From an uncultured Porphyromonadaceae bacterium (GTDB lineage Bacteria; Bacteroidota; Bacteroidia; Bacteroidales; Paludibacteraceae): a stretch of DNA of 21,218 nt. Positions 15,532 to 21,218 of the stretch are shown piece by piece (the first letter of the stretch is position 1; the number at the start of each line of letters is the position of its first letter). Both the position numbers and the translations under genes were made by a program. The stretch is taken from contig CALEJM010000313.1 in the NCBI GenBank assembly GCA_937898265.1, positions 1 through 21,218 on the forward strand, in the 5' to 3' direction. The notes under the pieces were generated by a model. It saw only the letters and a program-made list of their open reading frames with translations, ran no database searches and was not told the DNA's origin.

Positions 15532-16290
15532 TTAAATATCCACTCTTGTTTTTCTTTTCAACTCAAAGTCTCGACCCAGATAGCGTTGCTTTACGACAGG
15601 GTCTTCAGCCAGAACCTCAGGTGTGCCGTGGAAGAGAATCTTGCCTTCAAACAACATATAAGCGCGGTCGGTGATGGCAAGGGTCTCGTCTACGTTGTGG
15701 TCGGTGATGAGGATGCCTATGTTTTTGTCTTTCAGGTGCCAAACGATGTCTTGAATGTCTTGAACTGCGATAGGGTCAACACCGGCAAAAGGTTCGTCCA
15801 GCATAATGAAGTTAGGCTCGATGGCGAGACAGCGTGCAATCTCGGTGCGTCGGCGTTCGCCACCAGAGAGGCGGTCGCCGATGTTTTTGCGGACGTGCTC
15901 CAAACGGAACTCGCTGATCAGACTCTCCAACTTTTCTGCCTGTTTCTCTTTAGAGAAGTCGGTCAGTTCCAGGACGGCGCGAATGTTGTCTTCTACCGAC
16001 ATCTTGCGGAATACAGAAGCCTCTTGGGCAAGGTAGCCAATGCCGGCGCGAGCTCGTTGGTAAACTGGGTATTTCGTAATCTCTTTGTCGTTCAAGAAGA
16101 TCTTGCCTGAGTTTGGGGTCACCAAACCGGTAGTCATATAGAACGTAGTGGTCTTGCCGGCACCGTTAGGGCCCAACAGACCGACAATCTCGCCTTGGTG
16201 AACCTCAATGGAAACGTCGTTCACCACGGTGCGTTTGCCGTAGATTTTGAAGAGATGTTCGGTTCGCAGAACCATATTTGTTTCTGCCAT
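15532..16290 (-). CDS. lptB: LPS export ABC transporter ATP-binding protein LptB
   Basis: The cytoplasmic ATPase of the LptBFG complex that extracts lipopolysaccharide from the inner membrane for export. It has 252 residues: Walker [10 protein letters not shown] (40-48, Lys46), Q-loop Gln89 in [13 protein letters not shown] signature LSGGERRR (141-148), Walker [14 protein letters not shown] with catalytic Glu166, and switch His198 in ITDHNV. The [16 protein letters not shown] and [15 protein letters not shown] segments are LptB-typical and distinguish it from LivF/LivG-type ATPases. ATG 16290 lies 6 bp after the permease stop; a second in-frame ATG at 16275 is possible. It lies in an operon with unrelated genes, as is common for lptB when separate from lptFG. 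Confidence 0.95.
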   Translation of the reverse strand: MAETNMVLRTEHLFKIYGKRTVVNDVSIEVHQGEIVGLLGPNGAGKTTTFYMTTGLVTPNSGKIFLNDKEITKYPVYQRARAGIGYLAQEASVFRKMSVEDNIRAVLELTDFSKEKQAEKLESLISEFRLEHVRKNIGDRLSGGERRRTEIARCLAIEPNFIMLDEPFAGVDPIAVQDIQDIVWHLKDKNIGILITDHNVDETLAITDRAYMLFEGKILFHGTPEVLAEDPVVKQRYLGRDFELKRKTRVDI

Positions 16291-16296
16291 AATGTC

Positions 16297-17598
16297 TTAG
16301 TCGTTTTGTGTTGTGGTGTTTTCCTTAAACAGGAATTTGAACAAAATGAGTACCACGAGGGCGAATGAGGCGAATATGAACCAGCATCTTTGCCAGTTGC
16401 CGACGAGGAATCCGTTTTCGTTCCATTGGCAGTAGTGGTTGATGACCGCACCGGCAGAGAGGGTGCCGATGGTGGCACCGATGCCGTTGGTCATCATCAT
16501 GAACAGACCTTGTGCTGAGGCTTTGATGTTGGACGAACATTTCTGGTCAACAAACAGACCGCCAGAGACGTTGAAGAAGTCGAAAGCAACACCGTAGACC
16601 ACGCATGAGAGTATGAAGAGCAGTACGCCAGGGAAGTCTGGTGAACCCATGCCGAAGAGACCGAAACGGAACACCCATGCAGCCATGGCAATCATCATCA
16701 CTACCTTGATTCCGAATCGTTTGAGGAAGAAAGGAATCAGCAAGATGCAAAGTGCCTCGGCTACCTGCGACAGCGAAACGAGCATCGTAGCGTTGTTGGC
16801 GCAGAAGGAGTCTGGGAACGCCTCTTTGAATGAGGTGAGGAATGGAGTTGCAAAGCTGTTGGTCACCTGGAGCGACATGCCAAGGAGTGCGGAGAACACG
16901 AAGAATATGAGCATCTGACGGTTCTTGAAGAGTTTGAAGGCGTCGAAACCGAAGGTCTCGGCAAGCGATTTAGACTCCTTAGCCTCAATCTTACACTGTG
17001 GCAAGGTGAAGCAGTAGAGGAACAGGATGATGCTCAAAAGACCAGATACAAGGAACTGGTAGTGTGTGTATTGGAATTTGAAATCGTTGGCTCCGAGGGT
17101 CATGATGAAGCGGCCGTTGTTGAAGGCAGCACAGTTGACAAACCACATCGTGGCGATAAAGCCGATGGTGCCGAAGACGCGGATGGATGGGAAGTCTTTG
17201 ACGGTGTCGAGTCCGTTATCTTTTAATATAGTAAACGCTGTTGTGTTGGAGAGTGCCAAAGTAGGCATGTAGAACGCCACACTCAGCGTGTAGATGGTCA
17301 GGAACAGGGCTTTGTTCGGTATGGCTTGTGTTGAGCCGATATAGAACAAACCGATCATAAAGATGCCTGCAAGGAGATGACATAGACCCAAAAGACGTTG
17401 AGGCTGAATGTATTTGTCGCCTACGATGCCGATGAGTGTTGGCATAAAGATGGAGACGATGCCTTGGATGGCATAAAACCATGAGATTTCGGCACCCATG
17501 CCAACTCTTCCAAGGAAATTGCCCATACAGGTGAGGTAGGCTCCCCATACAGCAAATTCCAGAAAATTCATTACTACAAGCTTGTGTTTGGTGTTCAT
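16297..17598 (-). CDS. Nucleoside permease, NupG/XapB-like MFS transporter
   Basis: A 433-residue inner-membrane protein with about 12 hydrophobic segments, matching the nucleoside:H+ symporter family of the major facilitator superfamily. Seen: N-terminal MNFLEFAVWGAYLTCMGNFL, the SIFMPTLIGIVGDKYI segment (the family version of the MFS loop 2-3 motif), ALSNTTAF near residue 115, and the IRVFGTIGFIATMW segment near 140-155. It probably imports nucleosides by proton symport. Length and N-terminus agree with E. coli NupG (418 residues). It starts 15 bp after the bifunctional-nuclease gene and ends 6 bp before lptB. Specificity (purine, pyrimidine or xanthosine) cannot be read from sequence. Confidence 0.88.
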   Translation of the reverse strand: MNTKHKLVVMNFLEFAVWGAYLTCMGNFLGRVGMGAEISWFYAIQGIVSIFMPTLIGIVGDKYIQPQRLLGLCHLLAGIFMIGLFYIGSTQAIPNKALFLTIYTLSVAFYMPTLALSNTTAFTILKDNGLDTVKDFPSIRVFGTIGFIATMWFVNCAAFNNGRFIMTLGANDFKFQYTHYQFLVSGLLSIILFLYCFTLPQCKIEAKESKSLAETFGFDAFKLFKNRQMLIFFVFSALLGMSLQVTNSFATPFLTSFKEAFPDSFCANNATMLVSLSQVAEALCILLIPFFLKRFGIKVVMMIAMAAWVFRFGLFGMGSPDFPGVLLFILSCVVYGVAFDFFNVSGGLFVDQKCSSNIKASAQGLFMMMTNGIGATIGTLSAGAVINHYCQWNENGFLVGNWQRCWFIFASFALVVLILFKFLFKENTTTQND

Positions 17599-17613
17599 AG
17601 TAGCGTTTGTTTT

Positions 17614-18144
17614 TTATTGTTCTCTTCTTTTGATTTCGTCGCGAATCTTGCCCGCCAGTTCGTAGTTCTCCTGTTTGATGCTTTCGTTGAGCATCACTCG
17701 AAGATTGGCAAGGGGCAGTTGTTCTATGCTTCTGTTTTCAAAATCCTCCGCCTTGACATTGCTTTTAAGGAATTTCTCGTCAATTAGGATGGGTGCCTCT
17801 TGGGAGATGGCGTAGGCGATGGCGTCTACGGCTAAGAGGTCGTAGATGTAGTTCATCTCGTTGACAACAAACTCCATAGAGGCTTGGTAGTGACCTTGGT
17901 AACGGTCGTTGACCACCACTTGCTTCAGTTGGATGTTGAAGTCGTTGGTCAGTTCCTCAATGAAGGTGATGATATCAGGGAAGGTGTTGTTCTTTGTCGT
18001 TGCTTTGGCAATGAGGTTGGCCTCTGCCTCACTCATCAAGAGCACAAACTCACGTTCGCCCTCTGCCTCTTGAAAGTCCAGATGCCAGAGTCCGCGCTCA
18101 CCTTTCGGGGGCGTCAGCGATACGATATGAATCTGTGTCAACAT
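17614..18144 (-). CDS. Bifunctional nuclease (DUF151) domain protein with C-terminal UVR motif
   Basis: A 176-residue soluble protein. Residues about 30-130 resemble the bifunctional nuclease (BFN/DUF151) domain: EAEANLIAKA, a TFIEELTNDFNIQLKQVVV segment like the F-x-E-x-F-G-I region, and a D-A-I-A-Y-A-I helix near 107-113. The similarity is diverged; the usual D-S-R-x-S-D reads Y-D-L-L-A-V-D here. Residues about 146-176 form a UvrB/UvrC-type helical hairpin (LRVMLNESIKQENYELAGKI at 147-166), a typical C-terminal addition in Bacteroidetes BFN proteins. A DNase/RNase role is by family analogy only, and active-site loss is possible. It lies 3 bp after the permease gene and 15 bp before the nucleoside permease. 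Confidence 0.7.
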   Translation of the reverse strand: MLTQIHIVSLTPPKGERGLWHLDFQEAEGEREFVLLMSEAEANLIAKATTKNNTFPDIITFIEELTNDFNIQLKQVVVNDRYQGHYQASMEFVVNEMNYIYDLLAVDAIAYAISQEAPILIDEKFLKSNVKAEDFENRSIEQLPLANLRVMLNESIKQENYELAGKIRDEIKRREQ

Positions 18145-18147
18145 GTT

Positions 18148-18957
18148 TTATCTCAGTCTGAGTATCTCTTGATGATGGTGATGATGATGGTGATGGTTGT
18201 GACACTCACATTCTTCCTCGCCTTCGTGGTGGTCGCAGCAGCTATCCTCCGACAGGTGCTCTGCGGCAAAATAGACGCCAACGGCTACGAAGAAAATGCC
18301 AACAATCCAACGAACCCATTTGCTGATATTCTTTGTTTTAGCGTAGAACTGGTTGATGTTACGGAGACTAAACGCCAAGAACCAAGCCAGAACCACAACA
18401 GGGAGCGCTGTGATGAGTGCGAAGATGATTGGGAATGAGTAGCCGAACACTGAGGTGGCACCCATTGGAATCATCATGCCGAAATAGATGACGGCATTGG
18501 TTGGACAAAAACCTAAAGAGAGCAGTGTGCCAAGCAGAAAAGCACCCCAACCGCCACGTTTCGCCTTGTCGGAGAAGTTGTTGGCGGAGAATGAGATATT
18601 CAGGAATGGGATATATTCGGCAAAGCAGAGCAATAATCCAGTGATGATGAGCAGCGGAATAAGTATGATTTCTCCGTATTCGCCCAAGAAATCTTGAATG
18701 CCAGTTACGTTGCCTCCCAGTTTCAGCAAGACGATGAGCACGATGCCCATCACACCAAATGCCAGCGTGCGGCCTAAGGTGTAGAGCAGACTGTTACGGA
18801 AGATGACGTGTTTGTTTTCAATGTCTTTTCCCAGGTATCCCATGGCGGCGATGTTAGTCAGCATGGCGCAGGGGTCCAGACCAAAAACAATGGCCAGCAG
18901 CACAACACCCCAGATGGGTGACTGGCTGTTTTGCGCAAGATTAAGCAACTCGTTCAT
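18148..18957 (-). CDS. CcdA/ArsG-like membrane permease with Cys/His-rich C-terminal tail
   Basis: A 269-residue membrane protein with about six hydrophobic segments. It belongs to the DsbD/CcdA-related permeases that Bacteroidetes genomes carry as ArsG-type (aromatic arsenical efflux) or cytochrome-c-biogenesis-like proteins. Cys30 in GLDPC (first segment) and Cys151 in GFCPTN (fourth segment) are where CcdA has its paired redox cysteines. TNIAAMGYLGKDIENK (34-49) and SLLYTLGRTLAF (56-67) fit the ArsG-like branch. The tail (about 239-262) has CC-D-HH, C-E-C-H and eight consecutive His (255-262), a likely metal-binding segment. The next gene upstream encodes a small C-x2-C thioredoxin, the usual partner. 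No arsR, arsC or arsenical lyase is in the window, so the substrate could be thiol electrons, arsenicals or a metal. Confidence 0.75.
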   Translation of the reverse strand: MNELLNLAQNSQSPIWGVVLLAIVFGLDPCAMLTNIAAMGYLGKDIENKHVIFRNSLLYTLGRTLAFGVMGIVLIVLLKLGGNVTGIQDFLGEYGEIILIPLLIITGLLLCFAEYIPFLNISFSANNFSDKAKRGGWGAFLLGTLLSLGFCPTNAVIYFGMMIPMGATSVFGYSFPIIFALITALPVVVLAWFLAFSLRNINQFYAKTKNISKWVRWIVGIFFVAVGVYFAAEHLSEDSCCDHHEGEEECECHNHHHHHHHHQEILRLR

Positions 18958-18982
18958 AAATTATTGCTATTAAGTCTGATGA

Positions 18983-19222
18983 TTATTTGTTCTGTTCAAT
19001 CAGAGATTTTGCCTCTTCAAACGACAGCATCTTGCCCGTAACCACCGCCTTGCCGTTGATTACAACGGCAGGCGTTTGGAATACGTTGAGACGAACCATC
19101 TCAAGAAGGTCTTCGCTGACGCGGACGTCAACGTCAAAGTCTACAGCCTGAGCTGCTTCGGTTACGTTCTTGATGGTTTGCTTGCACGAGGCACAGCTGT
19201 CGCCAAATATGATGATGTTCAT
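18983..19222 (-). CDS. Small thioredoxin-like redox protein
   Basis: A 79-residue minimal thioredoxin fold of the redox-active disulfide protein type. The active site is Cys10-Ala-Ser-Cys13 in FGDSCASCKQ after the first strand, and the cis-proline loop is Q-T-P-A-V-V (Thr50-Pro51) followed by VINGKAVVTGK. No signal peptide, so it is cytoplasmic. I chose ATG at 19222, 10 bp after the alcohol dehydrogenase stop; a reading from 19273 would add 17 unconserved residues overlapping that gene. It lies 25 bp before the CcdA/ArsG-like permease, an association that suggests thiol electron relay across the membrane or reduction linked to metal(loid) export. Confidence 0.87.
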   Translation of the reverse strand: MNIIIFGDSCASCKQTIKNVTEAAQAVDFDVDVRVSEDLLEMVRLNVFQTPAVVINGKAVVTGKMLSFEEAKSLIEQNK

Positions 19223-19232
19223 TCGTCGTATG

Positions 19233-20157
19233 TTATTTGCAGCACTCAAGGATAGCCTTGGCAACAGCGCCATTCACGTTTTGGCATTCACCGAAGGCTA
19301 CTTTGCGCTCGTTGAAACGACGTTCAATTTCGTCGATGACGTCGTCGTTGATGTCGAGTTCGCTGAGGCGGGTCTTCAAGCCCAAAGAGCGGAAGAACTG
19401 CTCGGTCTTGTTGATGGTGTGTGCGATGGCAACGCTCTCAACTTCGTCGTCGATGCCCCATACGCGACTACCATATTGAAGAATCTTAGCACCTTTCTGC
19501 TCGCTGAGCACGGTCATGGTGCCAGGGAGTACGATGGCAAGACTCTCGCCGTGGGTCACGCCGCGCAAGGCTGTCAACTCGTGACCAATCATGTGTGTGC
19601 ACCAGTCTTGTGGCACGCCGAAGGCGATGAAACCGTTCAGACCCATGGTGGCGCAGAGCATATAGCTTGACATCAAGTCGTAGTCTTTTGGGTTTTCCAT
19701 AATCTCTGGAGCAATCTCAACCAAGGTTTGGAGGATGCCTTCAGCCCAGCGGTCCATCAGTGGTGAGAAACCAGGAGCGGTGAGGTATTGTTCCATGACG
19801 TGCACGAAGGTGTCGGCAATACCGCAGGCAATCTGATAGAGTGGGAGTGAGTAGGTTACCTCTGGGTCAAGGATTGAGAAGCGTGGGTGTTGACTGTGGA
19901 ACGCGAATTTCTCTTTGGTCTCAAGGCAAGAGATAACGGCGCCGTCGTTCATTTCGGAACCGGTGGCTGAGATGGTGAGGACAGTTGACAGTGGAACCAG
20001 TTCGCCCATAAGTTTGGGGTTGCGAACGATTTCCCAAGCGTCGTGGTCGTTCTTGATGCCGGCAGCAATGAGTTTGGTGCCGTCGACGATAGAACCGCCG
20101 CCCACTGCCAAGAGGTAGTTGACTCCTTCTTTCTTGCCGAGTTCCTCGGACTTTCCA
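19233..20157 (-). CDS. Iron-containing alcohol dehydrogenase (YqhD/BDH type), N-terminus missing
   Basis: Group III metal-dependent alcohol or aldehyde oxidoreductase, NAD(P)-dependent. Seen from about the second strand of the Rossmann part: NYLLAVGGGSIVDGTKLIAA, then STVLTISATGSEMN. The metal ligands are Asp and His in GIADTFVHVMEQY, His in IGHELTA and His in GVTHGESLAIVLP. The C-terminus is complete. The family is about 385 residues, but only about 308 are recognisable, so about 75 N-terminal residues are absent. Homology stops at about 20150-20158. Beyond that the minus-strand frame is only the antisense of a recO gene. The start and promoter of this operon are therefore not in the window. 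It ends 10 bp before the thioredoxin ATG. Confidence 0.87.
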
Positions 20158-20165
20158 CCCGGGCT
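20155..20165. other. Junction between unrelated partial genes (alcohol dehydrogenase | recO)
   Basis: Alcohol dehydrogenase homology (minus) ends, and recO homology (plus) begins in mid-protein, within a few bases of each other around a CCCGGG hexamer (20158-20163). Both genes lack their N-terminal parts at the same place. No repeat, IS end or tRNA is visible, so an assembly or cloning chimera is more likely than a natural rearrangement. Confidence 0.75.
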
Positions 20166-20570
20166 GAGCAACCAGACTATCTCCTTTATGATTTTGTGGA
20201 GAATAGTCTCAAGTGGTATGATATGTCCACATCTGCTCCTGCTAATTTCCACCTTATGTTTATGATAAGGGTATCTCGCTTTCTTGGCTTTTACCCAAAC
20301 CTTGAGGAATATGCGGAATATTCCTACTTTGACCTTCGTGCAGGTCAGTTTATTGGTGAGGCTCCGTTACATAAGGATTATCTCAAGCCGTCTGAAGCTC
20401 AGAATTTCATCAACCTGATGCGAATGACGCCTGAGAATATGCACATCTTTCGTCTTTCTCATACAGAAAGAAACCGCATCATTGATGTTATGATGCAGTT
20501 CTATGGTTTTCATATCCCTGGTTTCAAAGAACTCAAGTCACTTGAAATTTTGAGAGAGATTTTCAAGTAA
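20160..20570 (+). CDS. recO: DNA repair protein RecO, C-terminal fragment
   Basis: About 136 codons in a frame continuous to the TAA at 20568-20570. They match the C-terminal helical part of Bacteroidetes RecO: ANFHLMFMIRVSRFLGFYPN, LEEYAEYSYFDLRAGQF, LMRMTPENMHIFRLSHTERN, and a terminal ELKSLEILREIF helix. RecO acts with RecF and RecR in RecA loading at gaps. Full-length proteins are about 240 residues, so roughly the first 105 (OB-fold and zinc region) are absent. The frame remains open upstream to an ATG at 20043, but those residues are antisense to the alcohol dehydrogenase and carry no RecO character. The fragment looks slightly more AT-rich than the genes to the left. Treat as a partial gene from another locus or genome. 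Confidence 0.87.
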   Translation, partial: RAEQPDYLLYDFVENSLKWYDMSTSAPANFHLMFMIRVSRFLGFYPNLEEYAEYSYFDLRAGQFIGEAPLHKDYLKPSEAQNFINLMRMTPENMHIFRLSHTERNRIIDVMMQFYGFHIPGFKELKSLEILREIFK

Positions 20571-20607
20571 TCAGTACCGGATTTCTTCTAAAGTTGTTTG
20601 TCGTCAC

Positions 20608-20857
20608 TCATTGCCAACCTGTATCAATATTGCGTGAGTGGACATATTCAAGAAATGAGATGCTGTCATAACTACAGTTGTAAGTGGGGATTATGTTGTC
20701 GCCTCCATAGCATGTTTTACCATGCATGTTTGTCCCTTTGACAATAATTGGCCCTCCATCCCATTCAATTAGGTATAATCCATTACCTATATGACTTGAG
20801 CCATGCATCTCTGGCAAAATCCATTCGGCTGAAAACAGGAATACAACGAGGCAGATG
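20608..20857 (-). CDS. Small hypothetical protein with hydrophobic N-terminus, possibly incomplete
   Basis: About 82 residues from the ATG at 20857 (MYICLVVFLFSAEW). A short hydrophobic start is followed by a soluble part, HIGNGLYLIEWDGGPIIVKG, then GKTCYGGDNIIP and an EYV near the C-terminus. I recall this G-x-Y-L-x-x-W-D-G-G pattern in small Bacteroidetes hypothetical proteins, but can give no function. A longer reading from 20907 takes its first 17 residues from the antisense of ribD, so the real start may be lost at the junction near 20.86-20.87 kb. The C-terminus (DTGWQ) may also be abnormal. It converges with recO, 37 bp apart, and no terminator is visible between them. Confidence 0.45.
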
Positions 20858-20872
20858 TACATTGTGAAGGTA
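20858..20872. other. Second junction, into Firmicutes-like ribD fragment
   Basis: To the right, the plus strand is clearly mid-RibD. To the left, the minus strand codes for the small hypothetical protein and no RibD homology continues upstream. Codon use changes here (several ATA and AGA/AGG to the right). The exact breakpoint is uncertain by about 20 bp. Confidence 0.6.
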
Positions 20873-21218
20873 ACTAAAACGCCATTTGTTATGATGAAAT
20901 ATGCCATGACAATGGACGGAAAAATTGCTTGTCATACAGGTGACGCAAAGTGGATTTCAGGCGAAGAAGCGAGGAAAAATGTGCAGACAGACCGCAATAA
21001 GTTCAAAGCAATAATGGTAGGAAGCGGAACTGTTCTTGCTGATGACCCGATGCTTAACTGTCGGCTTGAAAATGGTGTGAACCCGATAAGAATTGTGTGT
21101 GACAGCAGACTGAGAATACCTGTAGACAGCAAAATTGTTTCTACGGCAAATGAAATTCCTACAATTATAGCAACCTGCTGTTATGATATTGAAAAGTGCG
21201 GTAAACTTATAGAAAAAG
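20873..21218 (+). CDS. ribD: Riboflavin biosynthesis protein RibD, reductase-domain fragment, open at both ends
   Basis: About 115 codons open to the end of the window, with no stop. Residues read T-K-T-P-F-V then MKYAMTMDGKIACHTGDAKW, ISGEEARKNVQTDR, and IMVGSGTVLADDPMLNCR. This is the N-terminal part of the RibD C-terminal reductase domain (5-amino-6-(5-phosphoribosylamino)uracil reductase), which reduces the ribosyl side chain with NADPH in riboflavin synthesis. The deaminase domain that normally precedes it in bifunctional RibD is absent here, and the rest lies beyond the window. The ATGs at 20891/20894 are internal residues of the family, not starts. Codon use (five ATA, AGA/AGG arginines) and sequence type look Firmicutes-like and differ from the Bacteroidales genes to the left. 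Confidence 0.87.

Noticed and set aside
18170..18215. Run of GATGATG/GTGATG repeats as a microsatellite or vector His-tag
   Set aside because: It is the in-frame codon run for the His-rich tail, interrupted by Cys, Glu and Asn codons and followed by native residues before the stop; no vector sequence adjoins it.
20043..20159. N-terminal part of the open frame leading into recO
   Set aside because: The residues are antisense to the alcohol dehydrogenase and do not resemble RecO, so the long frame is an accident of the junction.
1..21218. CRISPR arrays, rRNA or tRNA genes, IS elements, toxin-antitoxin or defence modules
   Set aside because: I saw no spaced direct-repeat array, no tRNA or rRNA-like sequence, no transposase or integrase, and no recognisable defence protein in either strand.

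Overview
The first ~20.1 kb reads as one stretch of a Bacteroidales genome (Bacteroides/Prevotella-like, probably gut or rumen). The signs are DUF3316 and DUF1573 proteins, an S41 lipoprotein, and Bacteroidetes-type promoter boxes (TAnnTTTG, here always TAnCTTTGC). Shine-Dalgarno signals are weak, and hairpin terminators sit between convergent genes.

Layout. (1) 79-1803, plus: a 5'-incomplete DUF3316 outer-membrane-type protein and an S41 peptidase-like lipoprotein, closed by a bidirectional terminator. (2) 1874-3298, minus: aspartate ammonia-lyase aspA with its own promoter. (3) 3522-6451, minus: a HAD phosphatase, kbl and a tdh-like threonine dehydrogenase. Kbl and Tdh together convert threonine to glycine and acetyl-CoA, but the tdh reading frame is broken near its 3' end. 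(4) 6636-8919, minus: a transaldolase of the TalC/FSA family followed by two paralogous DUF1573 secreted proteins. (5) 9017-9433: a gene-free spacer between divergent, nearly identical promoters. (6) 9537-15260, plus: a UDP-N-acetylhexosamine dehydrogenase, a hairpin, a Wzx-type polysaccharide flippase, and a large FAD/Fe-S oxidase that overlaps the flippase by 8 bp.

(7) 15331-20157, minus: a tight seven-gene run. In transcription order it is iron-containing alcohol dehydrogenase (5' end missing), small thioredoxin-like protein, CcdA/ArsG-like permease with a Cys/His-rich tail, bifunctional-nuclease/UVR protein, NupG-type nucleoside permease, lptB, and an atypical ferredoxin. It ends at a terminator shared with the FAD oxidase. 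The permease and thioredoxin look like a thiol-relay or metal(loid)-handling pair.

(8) 20158-21218 is a patchwork. The alcohol dehydrogenase loses its N-terminus exactly where a recO gene (plus) begins in mid-protein. After recO comes a small convergent hypothetical gene. It is cut near 20.86 kb, where a ribD fragment starts in mid-protein with Firmicutes-like codon use (ATA, AGA). I think the last ~1 kb is a chimera of two or three unrelated fragments, from assembly or library construction, rather than natural gene order.

I found no CRISPR array, rRNA, tRNA, insertion sequence or convincing new defence system. The items most worth a second look are the end junctions, the tdh frameshift, the Cys/His-tailed permease with its thioredoxin, and the hairpin in front of the flippase.
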